Counted from the stretch's first letter, positions 21,295-29,950 are shown. The stretch: 32,804 bases of DNA from Pseudomonas bananamidigenes (GCF_001679645.1 NZ_LRUN01000077.1:1-32804), one strand, 5' to 3'. Notes: a model not told the origin generated them from the sequence alone. A program made the numbers and translations.

Positions 21295-22905
21295 ATGTCG
21301 CAACGTCCCAATTTTCTGGTGATTCTGGCCGATGATCTCGGCTTCTCCGACATCGGTGCCTTCGGTGGTGAAATAGCCACGCCGAACCTCGATGCCATTG
21401 CCGGCAATGGCCTGCGCCTGACCGATTTTCACACCGCACCGACCTGTTCGCCGACCCGCTCGATGCTGCTGACCGGCACCGATCACCACATCGCCGGCAT
21501 CGGCACCATGGCCGAAGCGTTGACCCCGGAACTCATCGGCAAACCGGGCTACGAGGGTTACCTCAACGACCGTGTCGTCGCGTTGCCGGAGTTGCTGCGC
21601 GAGGCCGGTTACCAGACCTTGATGAGCGGCAAATGGCACCTGGGCCTGACCGCCGAACTGGCGCCCCACGCCCGTGGCTTCGAGCGTTCGTTCTCGTTGC
21701 TGCCCGGCGCGGCGAATCACTACGGATTCGAACCGACCTATGATGAACACACGCCGGGCCTGTTGAAATCCACGCCTGCGCTGTACATCGAAGACGACAC
21801 GTTCATCGACGAATTGCCGAAGGATTTCTATTCCTCCGACGCCTTCGGCGACAAGCTGTTGCAGTACCTCAAGGAGCGCGATCAGAGCCGGCCATTCTTC
21901 GCTTACCTACCGTTTTCCGCGCCGCACTGGCCGTTGCAGGCACCCGCGGACATCGTCGAAAAATACCGTGGCCGCTACGATGCGGGACCAGAAGCGCTGC
22001 GCCTCGAACGGCTGGAAAAACTCAAGTCGCTGGGGCTGATCGAGCCGGAGACCGAACCGCATCCGCTGATCCGGCTGACCGCGCAATGGGACGCGCTGAG
22101 CGATGAGCAAAAACGCATTTCCGCCCGGGCGATGGAAGTCTACGCCGCGATGGTCGAGCGCATGGACTGGAACATCGGTCGCGTCGTCGATTACCTGCGT
22201 CAACAAGGCCAGCTCGACAACACTTTCATCCTGTTCATGTCCGACAACGGTGCCGAAGGCGCGCTGCTCGAAGCCTTTCCCAAGTTCGGCCCCGAGCTGC
22301 TGACCTATCTGAACCAGCATTACGACAACAGCCTGGACAACATCGGCCGCGCCAATTCCTACGTCTGGTACGGGCCGGACTGGGCGCAGGTGGCCACCGC
22401 ACCTTCACGCCTGTTCAAGGCGTTCACCACCGAAGGCGGGATTCGGGTTCCGGCGCTGCTGCACTATCCACAGTTGCCACTGAAAGGGCAGATCAGCCAT
22501 GGTTTCGGTACGGTGATGGATATCACGCCGACCATTCTCGATCTGGCCGGCGTGCGCCATCCCGGCAAGCAATGGCACGGCAAACCAGTGGCGCCGTTGC
22601 GCGGTAAATCCTGGCTGGGCTTTTTGTCCGGTGAGACCGCGCAGGTGCATGACGAACACACCGTCACCGGTTGGGAATTGTTCGGGCGCCGGGCGATTCG
22701 GCAGGGGCAGTGGAAGGCGGTGTGGATTCCCGGGCCTGTAGGGCCGGCGACCTGGCAGCTTTATGATCTGGGCAACGATCCAGGGGAGATTCATGACCTG
22801 GCGTCGAGTCAGCCGGACAAGCTCAACACCTTGATCGGGCACTGGCAGAAGTATGTGGAAGAGACTGGCGTGATTTTGAGTGCCTCGCCGTTTCAGCCGG
22901 ATTGA
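21295..22905 (+). CDS. atsA: Arylsulfatase AtsA
   Basis: 536 aa, the same length as P. aeruginosa AtsA. Cleaves aryl sulfate esters to phenol and sulfate in the cytoplasm (no signal peptide). Every catalytic residue I know sits at the expected number: Asp13 and Asp14 (calcium), Cys51 in Cys-Ser-Pro-Thr-Arg (formylglycine site), Arg55, Lys113, His115, His211, Asp317, Asn318 and Lys375. A TTG one codon upstream is in frame; the ATG at 21295 has AGGAG eight bases before it. Last gene of atsBCA. Cys51 needs oxidation by a maturase encoded elsewhere. Confidence 0.97.
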   Translation: MSQRPNFLVILADDLGFSDIGAFGGEIATPNLDAIAGNGLRLTDFHTAPTCSPTRSMLLTGTDHHIAGIGTMAEALTPELIGKPGYEGYLNDRVVALPELLREAGYQTLMSGKWHLGLTAELAPHARGFERSFSLLPGAANHYGFEPTYDEHTPGLLKSTPALYIEDDTFIDELPKDFYSSDAFGDKLLQYLKERDQSRPFFAYLPFSAPHWPLQAPADIVEKYRGRYDAGPEALRLERLEKLKSLGLIEPETEPHPLIRLTAQWDALSDEQKRISARAMEVYAAMVERMDWNIGRVVDYLRQQGQLDNTFILFMSDNGAEGALLEAFPKFGPELLTYLNQHYDNSLDNIGRANSYVWYGPDWAQVATAPSRLFKAFTTEGGIRVPALLHYPQLPLKGQISHGFGTVMDITPTILDLAGVRHPGKQWHGKPVAPLRGKSWLGFLSGETAQVHDEHTVTGWELFGRRAIRQGQWKAVWIPGPVGPATWQLYDLGNDPGEIHDLASSQPDKLNTLIGHWQKYVEETGVILSASPFQPD

Positions 22906-22916
22906 GGAAGATCAAG

Positions 22917-23098
22917 AGCCCCCCTCACCCCAGCCCTCTCCCCTAGGAGAGGGAGCAGACCGAGGTGTCTTTAGCTATACATCGACCTGAGAAACCGAGT
23001 TGATTGTGGATTCGGTAAAGCACTTTCAAGTCGGTGTACCTCCCCAATATCCCCCAATCAGTCCCCTCTCCCCCTGGGAGAGGGTTAGGGTGAGGGCT
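22917..23098. repeat. MITE-like intergenic repeat element, copy 2 (about 182 bp)
   Basis: Full-length relative of 3368-3556: GCCCCCCTCACCCCAGCCC at the left end, GGGTTAGGGTGAGGGC at the right, mini-hairpins CCCTCTCCC / GGGAGAGGG style inside both ends, and a core with shared words 'TCGACCTGA', 'GTGGATTCGGT', 'GTACCTC' and 'CAGTCCCCTCTCC'. It stands between the convergent atsA and desaturase genes, where it could act as terminator. Confidence 0.8.
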
Positions 23099-23122
23099 GG
23101 TTCCCAAGCCGAACATGCAAAG

Positions 23123-24196
23123 TCAGTTCACCTCGATCGCCTTACCTGCCACCCCCAGATTTTCCTTGCGAACAAACCGGTTCGCCCGCTTAAACGTCCC
23201 AAAGTCGTTAAACCGAACCCCCATCTCCCGCATCACCTTATGCGCCACCGGCACCGTCAACTGGCGAATGTAGAACGGCTCCTTCACCACGAAATGATGA
23301 ATCCCGTGACTGCTGCCGAAGTTGAAGCAGAACGCCTGCAACGGCCACAGCCACCATGGATTGAGCACCTGGCATTGCTGAAGCACATTGCCCGGCTCCA
23401 CATCCCCGTAGTAATGCATGTTCGAGCTGATGAAGTGCAGGCAAAACGTGCGCAACACGTTCGGGCCGATGATCACCACAGCGGCAATATCGATCACTTG
23501 CATCACCGACAACGTGGTCGCTGACCATTCAATCGGCGAGCCCATCAACCAGGCAATACCGTTGGCTCCGTGGAACCCGAGAAACACATACCACGCGCCC
23601 CAATGCACCAGCGCCAGCGGTGCATAGACCTTCAGCGAGCGCTTGAGGATGCTGAACTTGTGCGCCCCGGTCTTGGCCCGAAGCATGCGGATGAACGCCG
23701 ACATCACGTTGTCACCGACCATCAGCAACCGCGCAAAACCCCATGGCTCTCCGTTGGTGATCGCCCGCTCTTCCATGTCGGTTTCGGTGCCGGAGACCTT
23801 GTGATGATTGAGGTGCAGATGGCGGCGGATCCACGGATTGATCGTGCTCGGTCGCGCCAGCCACACCAGGCCCATCATCAGGTTGTGCGGCACCCGCTGT
23901 TTTCGGAAATACATGCTGTGGATAAGGTCGTGCTCAAGCTCATGGGTCAACGAGGCAAAAAACGCGTTGAGCAACAGACACACCCACCACGCCATGTGCC
24001 CGTTGATGTAGAGCGCCGCCGAACCGATCATCCCGGCCAGGGCAAAGGCCAGAATTCCCGCCCCGATGGCATCCTGATGCAGGAGAATCGGGTAGCGCTC
24101 GCGCAGCTCGACGCCTTTGGCCAGCACCACTTCGCGAATATGCGCTGATCGCTGGGCAGCATTGTGTCGCCGGGGACTTGCAGAAGTACGGTCCAT
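23123..24196 (-). CDS. Membrane fatty acid desaturase/hydroxylase family protein
   Basis: 357 aa integral membrane di-iron enzyme. Three histidine clusters: His85-x3-His89 in 'THELEHDLIH' (with His93), 'HLHLNHH' at 126-132, and 'HGIHH' at 297-301; His254 and His261 may add ligands. Hydrophobic segments lie at about 44-62, 68-82, 192-210 and 228-247. Substrate is unknown; fatty acyl chains or sterol/alkane-like molecules are possible. AGAGGATGG precedes the ATG. Divergent from an AraC-type regulator that probably controls it. It has no obvious sulfur role. Confidence 0.87.
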   Translation of the reverse strand: MDRTSASPRRHNAAQRSAHIREVVLAKGVELRERYPILLHQDAIGAGILAFALAGMIGSAALYINGHMAWWVCLLLNAFFASLTHELEHDLIHSMYFRKQRVPHNLMMGLVWLARPSTINPWIRRHLHLNHHKVSGTETDMEERAITNGEPWGFARLLMVGDNVMSAFIRMLRAKTGAHKFSILKRSLKVYAPLALVHWGAWYVFLGFHGANGIAWLMGSPIEWSATTLSVMQVIDIAAVVIIGPNVLRTFCLHFISSNMHYYGDVEPGNVLQQCQVLNPWWLWPLQAFCFNFGSSHGIHHFVVKEPFYIRQLTVPVAHKVMREMGVRFNDFGTFKRANRFVRKENLGVAGKAIEVN

Positions 24197-24296
24197 GCTT
24201 CCATCCTCTGGTTATTGATGTTCGCATCCTGCCCCGCGCAGGATCCGGACGCGGTAGCCGAGAACGCCAACCTGTTGACCGGAAGCGCCAATCAGC
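24197..24296. promoter_or_regulatory. Divergent desaturase / AraC region with ATCCTGC-N5-GCAGGAT dyad
   Basis: A perfect 7-5-7 inverted repeat (24226-24244) sits 30 bp from the desaturase start and 53 bp from the AraC start. It is the only clear structure in the 100-bp gap and may be an operator, although AraC-family sites are more often direct repeats. Confidence 0.4.
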
Positions 24297-25301
24297 ATGA
24301 AGGAACCGACTTCTCTCGCCAGCTGGACCCGTGCCCTGCGCAAGCAACTCGATGCGCTGGGGCTGGACAGCACTGACCTGTGCCGTCAGGCCGGGCTCGA
24401 TCCGCAATGGATGGACGATCCGAATGCGCGTTATCCGTTGTCCGCCACCACACGCCTGTGGGAAATAGCGGTGCAGGTCAGCGGCGATCCGGCGATTGGT
24501 CTGCGGGTGTCGCGGTTCGTCAGCCCCACGACATTTCACGCACTGGGATACGCGTTGGTGGCCAGCGGCAGCCTGCGGGAAGTGTTCGAGCGGATCGTGC
24601 GCTATCACCAGGTGGTCAGCGACGCCCTGGAACTGGAGCTGACCCGCTCGGAAGACCGCTACCGGTTTCGCCTGAAGATTCCCGTCGGCAACCCGGCGCC
24701 GGCGTTCGAGGCCATCGACGCCTTCACCGCGATCTACGTGCGCACCTGCCGCAATCGCCTGGGCCGCGATTACGCGCCGCTGGCGGTGTACCTGCGCCGC
24801 CCGGAACCGGCCGATGCGCATCAATGGCACAAGGTGTTCCGCTCGCCGGTGCATTTTGCCGCCGAAGAAGATCGCATCGAATTCGCCCTCACCGACTTCG
24901 ACAGCCACCTCGACGACGCCAACCCGGAGCTGGCCGAACACAACGAAGCCGTGCTCAAGCGCACCCTCGCCCAGCTCAAGCCGCTGACCTGGGAGCGCAA
25001 GGTGCGCGACGCCATCGAAGAACAGCTGCCCGAAGGCGAGCCCAGCGCCGAGCGCATCGCCCAGGCCCTGCACTTGAGCCTGCGCAGTCTGCAACGGCAT
25101 CTGGCGGACGAGGGTTGTCGTTTCGACACGTTATTGAATGAAAGCCGCGAAAACCTCGCGCTGCTGCACCTGCGTGACCCGCAATGCTCGCTGAGCGAGG
25201 TCAGTTATCTGCTGGGGTTTGCCGATACCAGCAGCTTCAGCCGCGCGTTCAAGCGCTGGACCGGAATGACGCCGGGGCAGTTTCGGGATCAGTTGCGCTG
25301 A
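24297..25301 (+). CDS. AraC-family transcriptional regulator with arabinose-binding-like N-terminal domain
   Basis: 334 aa. The N-terminal part (about 15-200; 'CRQAGLDPQWMDDPNARYPL', 'FGLRVSRFVSPTTFHALGYA'-like segment) is the PF12625-type domain of OruR/GadX-like regulators. The C-terminal AraC domain (about 235-334) holds two helix-turn-helix units, 'ERIAQALHLSLRSLQRHLAD' and 'SLSEVSYLLGFADTSSFSRA', ending in 'FKRWTGMTPGQFRDQLR'. Divergent from the desaturase gene, its probable target. The ribosome site is weak (GGAAG, 13 bases before the ATG). The effector is unknown; relatives often sense fatty acids or small amines. Confidence 0.9.
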   Translation: MKEPTSLASWTRALRKQLDALGLDSTDLCRQAGLDPQWMDDPNARYPLSATTRLWEIAVQVSGDPAIGLRVSRFVSPTTFHALGYALVASGSLREVFERIVRYHQVVSDALELELTRSEDRYRFRLKIPVGNPAPAFEAIDAFTAIYVRTCRNRLGRDYAPLAVYLRRPEPADAHQWHKVFRSPVHFAAEEDRIEFALTDFDSHLDDANPELAEHNEAVLKRTLAQLKPLTWERKVRDAIEEQLPEGEPSAERIAQALHLSLRSLQRHLADEGCRFDTLLNESRENLALLHLRDPQCSLSEVSYLLGFADTSSFSRAFKRWTGMTPGQFRDQLR

Positions 25302-25330
25302 CGGGTCTGGAATTTGTATTGAGTCGACCA

Positions 25331-25428
25331 GCCTCTTCGCGGGCAAGCCCGCTCCCACAAGGATTGGGGCGCACAAAATCTGTGTCAGATCTCGACTACT
25401 GTGGGAGCGGGCTTGCCCGCGAAGAGGC
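25331..25428. repeat. Perfect REP doublet (REPIN)
   Basis: GCCTCTTCGCGGGCAAGCCC continuing to GCTCCCAC (25331-25358) and its exact 28-bp inverse (25401-25428) enclose a 42-bp spacer. It lies between the convergent AraC and sensor kinase genes. Arms are identical, so the element is young or under selection. Confidence 0.9.
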
Positions 25429-25431
25429 CAT

Positions 25432-26817
25432 TCAGATCGCTGCAAATCCAAGCTCAAAAACCGTACCCGTTGCATCACTGCTCACCCGCACCCGCCCACC
25501 ATGCAACTGCATGATCGACTGCACGATCGCCAGTCCCAATCCACCGGAGTCTCCCGGCTCCGCACGGGACGGGTCGACGCGGTAGAAGCGGTCGAACAGT
25601 TTGCCCAGATGCTCCTGCGCGATGACCGGGCCGAGGTTGTGGACCTGCAGCCAGCACAGGCCTGGTTCATCGCGCCGGCACAGGCAGATGGCCGAGCCGG
25701 CGTCGGCGTGACGTACGGCGTTGGCCAACAGATTGCCCAAGGCGCGTTGCAGCAATTGCCGATCGGCCAGCAATTCTCCGCTGAACGTGTTTTCGAGGCG
25801 GACTCCCCGATCATCGGCCAGCGCTTCGAAGTAGTCGCACAACTCAGCGCCGATTTCGTGCAGTTCCAGTGTGCGCAGATCGAGCGTCCGCTCGGCCTGC
25901 TCTGCACGGGCGAGAAACATCAGGTTTTCGGCCATGCGCTTGAGCCGTTCGAACTCTTCCATGTTCGACGCCAGCACTTCCTGATACTCAATGCTGCTGC
26001 GCGGATGATTCAGTGCCTGACCGTTGCTGGCGAGCAAGGTGTGCAGGGGCGTGCGGATTTCGTGGGCGAGGTCGGCGGAAAACTGTGACAGGCGCTGGAA
26101 ACCGTCGTCCAGCCGCACCAGCATGCCGTTCAGCGCGTTTACCGGCTCCAGCAATTCCGCTGGCGTACCCGCAGTGGGAACACGGTGGTCGAGGCTGCGC
26201 AGGTCGATGCCGCGCAGCGCTTCACTCAGCTTGCGCAGCGGCTGCAAACCCCGGCGCAACAGCACCAGGCCCAGCGAGAAGGCGAGCAAGGCACCCAGCC
26301 CGACCGCCAGATACAAGCGCAGGCGATAGCTGCCGAGCATCTGCTCGCGCTCGCTCAACACCTTGCCGGCGATCACGGTCAGCGATTCGCCATGCGGTCC
26401 TTGGGCCTGACCGGACAACAGGGCCAGCCCGACACCGTCCGACGCTTGCCAGGTCAGCACATCGCTGCGTTGTGGAGATTGATCCCGAGGAATGGCCTGC
26501 ACAGGCGGCAGTGCACGTTGGCGGGGGTTGATCGTGATCACATTCGAGCCGTCCGCGCGTCGCACCAGCAGCAGGCTGTCGAGATTGCCGAGCATGTTCT
26601 GGTACAGCCGTGGCCGCGCCTGCAAGGCGTCGAGGCTGTCGCTGTCGGCGAGCAATGCACGTACCTGTTCCAGGCGACCGAGCAACGCCATGTCGTCGCG
26701 CCAGGCGATTTCCGAGGCCAGCGAGCGATACAGGAACACGCCAATCGCGCTGAGTACCAGTGCGCAGACGGCAGCGAACGCCAGAGCCAGACGCCAGGCG
26801 ATGGATTTAGCGCGCAT
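25432..26817 (-). CDS. Sensor histidine kinase, CusS/HprS-like
   Basis: 461 aa. Membrane helices at about 10-31 and 167-187 enclose a periplasmic sensor of about 135 residues. HAMP domain about 188-240, dimerisation box 'FSADLAHEIRTPLHTLL' with His252, N-box 'LLANAVRHA' near 363-371, and G-box 'DSGGLGLAIV' at 423-432. This layout fits the heavy-metal sensor kinases (CusS, CopS) and HprS. The periplasmic part has no Met/His-rich copper motif that I can see. The start overlaps the response regulator stop by 11 bp. Placed opposite a periplasmic hydroxyisourate hydrolase, as in the E. coli hiuH-hprRS locus. Confidence 0.9.
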   Translation of the reverse strand: MRAKSIAWRLALAFAAVCALVLSAIGVFLYRSLASEIAWRDDMALLGRLEQVRALLADSDSLDALQARPRLYQNMLGNLDSLLLVRRADGSNVITINPRQRALPPVQAIPRDQSPQRSDVLTWQASDGVGLALLSGQAQGPHGESLTVIAGKVLSEREQMLGSYRLRLYLAVGLGALLAFSLGLVLLRRGLQPLRKLSEALRGIDLRSLDHRVPTAGTPAELLEPVNALNGMLVRLDDGFQRLSQFSADLAHEIRTPLHTLLASNGQALNHPRSSIEYQEVLASNMEEFERLKRMAENLMFLARAEQAERTLDLRTLELHEIGAELCDYFEALADDRGVRLENTFSGELLADRQLLQRALGNLLANAVRHADAGSAICLCRRDEPGLCWLQVHNLGPVIAQEHLGKLFDRFYRVDPSRAEPGDSGGLGLAIVQSIMQLHGGRVRVSSDATGTVFELGFAAI

Positions 26818-27487
26818 CGTCGGGCGCTTCGAGTTGATAGCCGACCCCGCGTACGGTGTGGATCAGTTTGGGCATGTATGGATCGTCGACTTTCGAACGC
26901 AAGCGGCGCACCGCGACTTCGACCATGTTGGTATCGCTGTCGAAATTCAGGTTCCACACCTGCGAAGCGATCAATGTGCGCGACAACACTTCACCCTGGC
27001 GGCTGGCGAGCAAATGCAGCAGGGCGAATTCCTTATTGGTCAGGGCGATACGCTGACCGCCCCGGCTGACCCGGCGGCGCAGCACATCGATTTCCAGATC
27101 GGCGATGCTGTACGACTCGGCTTCACGCATCGGTCCGCGGCGCAACAACGTGCGCACCCGCGCGAGCAATTCGACGAAGGCGAACGGTTTGAGCAAATAG
27201 TCATCGGCCCCCAGTTCCAGGCCACGCACGCGGTCTTCGATGGCGTCCTTGGCCGTCAGGAACAGCACCGGCGTGGCGCCACGTTGACGGATCAGCTGGA
27301 GCAATTGCCAGCCATTGAGGCCGGGCAGCATCACGTCGAGGATGATCAGGTCGTATTCCTGCTGCTCGATGAAGTAGCGCCCGTCGAGGCCATTGAGTGC
27401 CACGTCCACGGCGAAACCCGACTCGCCCAGCCCTTTGGCGAGGAAATTCGCGGTTTTGGCTTCATCTTCTACCACCAGCAAACGCAT
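26807..27487 (-). CDS. Response regulator, OmpR family, CusR/HprR-like
   Basis: 226 aa. Receiver domain 1-118 with Asp9, Asp51 (phosphorylation site in 'LIILDVMLPGLNG'), Thr79 and Lys100; winged-helix domain 125-223 with 'NMVEVAVRRLRSKVDDPYMP' and 'IHTVRGVGYQLE', which is typical of CusR/CopR/HprR. The frame extends to 27670, but the ATG at 27487 with GAGGTG ahead is the normal start. A perfect dyad ATTACAA-AC-TTGTAAT in the divergent promoter region (27542-27557) closely matches the HprR box as I recall it. Likely regulates the gene pair opposite and itself. Confidence 0.93.
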   Translation of the reverse strand: MRLLVVEDEAKTANFLAKGLGESGFAVDVALNGLDGRYFIEQQEYDLIILDVMLPGLNGWQLLQLIRQRGATPVLFLTAKDAIEDRVRGLELGADDYLLKPFAFVELLARVRTLLRRGPMREAESYSIADLEIDVLRRRVSRGGQRIALTNKEFALLHLLASRQGEVLSRTLIASQVWNLNFDSDTNMVEVAVRRLRSKVDDPYMPKLIHTVRGVGYQLEAPDDAR

Positions 27488-27541
27488 GGCACACCTCGAT
27501 TGATCAGAGACACAGGCTAGGCTCCTTCGACCGTGTTGCCC

Positions 27542-27557
27542 ATTACAAACTTGTAAT
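27542..27557. promoter_or_regulatory. HprR/CusR-type box ATTACAA-AC-TTGTAAT
   Basis: Perfect 7-2-7 inverted repeat, 55 bp from the regulator start and 67 bp from the GlcG-like gene. With the preceding C it reads CATTACAAACTTGTAAT; I recall the E. coli HprR (YedW) site as CATTACAAAATTGTAATG. It is well placed to control both directions. Confidence 0.7.
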
Positions 27558-27623
27558 CCGGTTGACGAGGTTTCGACGGGGAGCGGCGGATAAGGTGACG
27601 GCCTTCGCTTTTGGAGCCTGCCC

Positions 27624-28106
27624 ATGACCGTCAAATACTTGGTTGCCAGCCTGGCAATCGTCCTCGGCACTGCCGCATTCGCTGCGCCGGAGCTGCCCGG
27701 TCACGCCGATCTCGATCTGAACACCGCCCGGCTGCTGGCCGACGCGGCACTGGAAAACTGCACCGGCACGGTGTCGGTACTCGACCGTGGCGGCAACCTG
27801 CTGGTGACCTTGCGCGCCGACGGCATCGGCCCGCATAACACTGTCGCCAGCCAACGCAAGGCCTACACCGCGCTGTCGACGAAAACCCCGACCCGGCTGT
27901 TCGCCGAGCGCGCCCGCAGCAACCCGGAAACCGCCAACCTCAACACCCTTGATGAGTTGCTGCTGCTCGGCGGCGGCATTCCGCTATTCGCCGAAAAAGA
28001 ACTGGTCGGCGCCATGGGCGTGGCCGGTTCCGGGGGCGGCGAGCAGGACGAAACCTGCGCAATCAAGGCTGCCGACATCGTCGGCCTGTCCATCAACCGT
28101 ACTTGA
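27624..28106 (+). CDS. Secreted GlcG/HbpS-family protein
   Basis: 160 aa with a signal peptide to about residue 20 (AFA-AP). The mature part is one GlcG/HbpS domain: 'LNTARLLADAALENC', 'VSVLDRGGNLLVTLRADG', 'ASQRKAYTAL', 'GGGIPLF', 'LVGAMGVAGSGGGEQDE'. Relatives bind heme or sense redox state; no clear metal or heme ligand set is visible here. GGAG lies seven bases before the ATG. Sixteen bp separate it from the downstream hydroxyisourate hydrolase gene, so both form an operon opposite the two-component system, which suggests a periplasmic stress role. Confidence 0.87.
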   Translation: MTVKYLVASLAIVLGTAAFAAPELPGHADLDLNTARLLADAALENCTGTVSVLDRGGNLLVTLRADGIGPHNTVASQRKAYTALSTKTPTRLFAERARSNPETANLNTLDELLLLGGGIPLFAEKELVGAMGVAGSGGGEQDETCAIKAADIVGLSINRT

Positions 28107-28122
28107 ACCCAGGAGCATCACC

Positions 28123-28533
28123 ATGACCCCACTACGCATGACTTTCGCCGCGCTCGCCCTGAGCGCTTTCTCGAGCCTGGCACCGGCCGCCGGCAACCCG
28201 CTGAGCGTGCATGTACTCAATCTGGAAAACGGACTGCCGTCGCCGGGCATCAACGTGACATTGGAACACCATGTCGGCCAGGACTGGCAGCCGCTGGCTC
28301 AGGGCACCACCAATGAACAGGGGCGGATCGCCGAGCTGTTCCCGGCGAACCAGCCGTTCAAGGCGGGTGAATATCGGGTGGTGTTCAAGACCGGCGAGTA
28401 CCTCGAGAAAGCCGGGCACGAGACGTTCTTTCCGGAGATTCCGGTGATCTTCAAAGTGAAGCAGACGGATCAGCATTACCACATCCCGCTGCTGCTGAGT
28501 CCGTATGGCTTCTCCACCTATCGCGGTTCGTAG
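28123..28533 (+). CDS. hiuH: Periplasmic 5-hydroxyisourate hydrolase (transthyretin-like)
   Basis: 136 aa with a signal peptide (about 1-23, ending PAAG). It hydrolyses 5-hydroxyisourate from urate oxidation. The family signature is complete: His in 'LSVHVLNLENG', Arg in 'NEQGRIAELF', His in 'DQHYHIPLLLSPYGFSTYRGS' and the C-terminal Tyr-Arg-Gly-Ser that separates true hydrolases from transthyretins. AGGAG stands seven bases before the ATG. In E. coli hiuH is also periplasmic and lies beside hprRS, as here. No urate oxidase or allantoin gene is near, which supports a stress-linked role over purine breakdown. Confidence 0.92.
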   Translation: MTPLRMTFAALALSAFSSLAPAAGNPLSVHVLNLENGLPSPGINVTLEHHVGQDWQPLAQGTTNEQGRIAELFPANQPFKAGEYRVVFKTGEYLEKAGHETFFPEIPVIFKVKQTDQHYHIPLLLSPYGFSTYRGS

Positions 28534-28550
28534 GCCACATACAATTCACT

Positions 28551-28640
28551 TGTGGGAGCGGAATTGCCCGCGATGGCGTCGGGTCAATCGACATAAAGGA
28601 CAACTGACAGACCTCAATCGCAGGCAAGCCCGCTCCCACA
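28551..28640. repeat. Degenerate REP doublet
   Basis: GTGGGAGCGGAATTGCCCGCGATGG at the left and CGCAGGCAAGCCCGCTCCCACA at the right, inverted and about 40 bp apart. Same family as the doublets at 15405, 25331 and 32727. It separates the convergent hiuH and Crp/Fnr genes. Confidence 0.8.
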
Positions 28641-28656
28641 GGGATAGTGGTGGAAA

Positions 28657-29340
28657 CTAAAGGGTGGCGAGTGCTCGCAATCGTACGGCGTCGAGGATTT
28701 CGATCTCGCCATAACTCAAGCCGATGACCCCCTGCCCCTGCAACTCCTTGAGAATCTGATTGGTGGTCTGCCGCGACAGCGACAGCATCGACGCCAGTTG
28801 CTCCTGGGGCAGTTGCAATATGCGGCGCGGCGGGTCGAGTTCGCCGTAGCCTTCGGCGATCAACAGCAGGCGATGGGCCAATCGCGCCGGGGCCGGCAGC
28901 AGGCTGAGCTGTTCGAGATTGATGAAGGTCAGGCGCAATTTCTGGCTCATCAGCAGGGCGAGATGCCGCCAATAGACAGGGTGTTCGTCGAGCAGTTTCA
29001 GCAGCGTGGCTTGAGGGATATTCAGCAACAGGCATGGGCCGACCGCGTAAGCGTCATGGGTACGGGGCTGACCATCGAACAGGCAGATTTCGCCGAACCA
29101 GTGCGGCGCCTCCACCAGACTCAGCAACGCCTCCTTGCCCTGCTCGCTGACAGCGCCGATGCGTACCGAGCCATCGAGCACCGCGTACAGCCCGCACGGC
29201 GCATCGCCGCGCTGGAACAGCCGCTGTCCAGCCGTCAGCCGCCGCTCCCTGGCCACTGCCAGCAGACTATCCTGAAAGGACAGCGGCAGATGACTGAACC
29301 ATTGCCCGGTCAGCAGGCGTTCGCGCCAGACCTTATCCAT
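28657..29340 (-). CDS. Crp/Fnr-family transcriptional regulator
   Basis: 227 aa. Cyclic-nucleotide-like beta-barrel at about 15-130 ('GDAPCGLYAVLDGSVRIGAV', 'GEICLFDGQPRTHDAYA') and a Crp-type helix-turn-helix at about 170-220 ('LPQEQLASMLSLSRQTTNQI'). The cysteines are few and not in the FNR pattern, so an iron-sulfur cluster is not expected; the ligand is unknown. GGAG is four bases before the ATG. Divergent from the DUF962 gene across an 85-bp gap that shows no clear operator. Confidence 0.9.
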   Translation of the reverse strand: MDKVWRERLLTGQWFSHLPLSFQDSLLAVARERRLTAGQRLFQRGDAPCGLYAVLDGSVRIGAVSEQGKEALLSLVEAPHWFGEICLFDGQPRTHDAYAVGPCLLLNIPQATLLKLLDEHPVYWRHLALLMSQKLRLTFINLEQLSLLPAPARLAHRLLLIAEGYGELDPPRRILQLPQEQLASMLSLSRQTTNQILKELQGQGVIGLSYGEIEILDAVRLRALATL

Positions 29341-29425
29341 GGGTTCTCCTGAAGATTGTCGCCTGCCTGACAGAGCGAACCGTGAACACGGGGCATGATT
29401 CGCTCACCCTACAGGAGGAACAACA

Positions 29426-29950
29426 ATGAAAAGCCTCGTCGATCATTTGAGTCAATACGCCGCTTACCACCGCGATCCACGCAACATTGCCAGCCACTTT
29501 ATCGGGATTCCATTGATTGTGGTGGCGGTGGCCGTGCTGTTGTCGCGACCGGAATGGTCGGCGGGCGGGTTGTGGATTTCCCCGGCAGTGATCGTCGCCC
29601 TTGCTTCGGCATGGTTTTACCTGCGTCTGGAACTGAAGCTCGGGGTGTTCATGACCGTGTTGATGGGGCTGTCGGTCTGGGCCGGGCATGCCTTGGCGCA
29701 GCAGAGCACCCTGGTCTGGCTGAGCGCAGGTCTGGCGATGTTTGTGATCGGCTGGGCGATCCAGTTTGTCGGGCACCACTACGAGGGGCGCAAACCGGCG
29801 TTCGTCGATGACTTGAGCGGATTGATTGTCGGGCCGCTGTTTGTGGTGGCGGAACTGGCGTTCATGCTCGGGATGCGCCATGAGCTGAAAGAGCAGATCG
29901 AGGCGCGGGCGGGTGTGGTGCGGGTCAATCCGAATCGTGCAGCCGCCTGA
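29426..29950 (+). CDS. DUF962 / Mpo1-like membrane protein
   Basis: 174 aa with about four hydrophobic segments. It starts 'MKSLVDHLSQYAAYHRDPRN' and has 'ASHFIGIPLIVVAV', 'GWAIQFVGHHYEGRKPAF' and 'LIVGPLFVVAE', the hallmarks of the Mpo1/YGL010w family; the yeast member is a 2-hydroxy fatty acid dioxygenase with Fe(II)-binding His residues. His16, His25 and the 'GHHYEG' pair would be the ligands. The bacterial role is not known. A strong ribosome site (AGGAGG, seven bases before ATG) sets the start. Confidence 0.88.
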   Translation: MKSLVDHLSQYAAYHRDPRNIASHFIGIPLIVVAVAVLLSRPEWSAGGLWISPAVIVALASAWFYLRLELKLGVFMTVLMGLSVWAGHALAQQSTLVWLSAGLAMFVIGWAIQFVGHHYEGRKPAFVDDLSGLIVGPLFVVAELAFMLGMRHELKEQIEARAGVVRVNPNRAAA

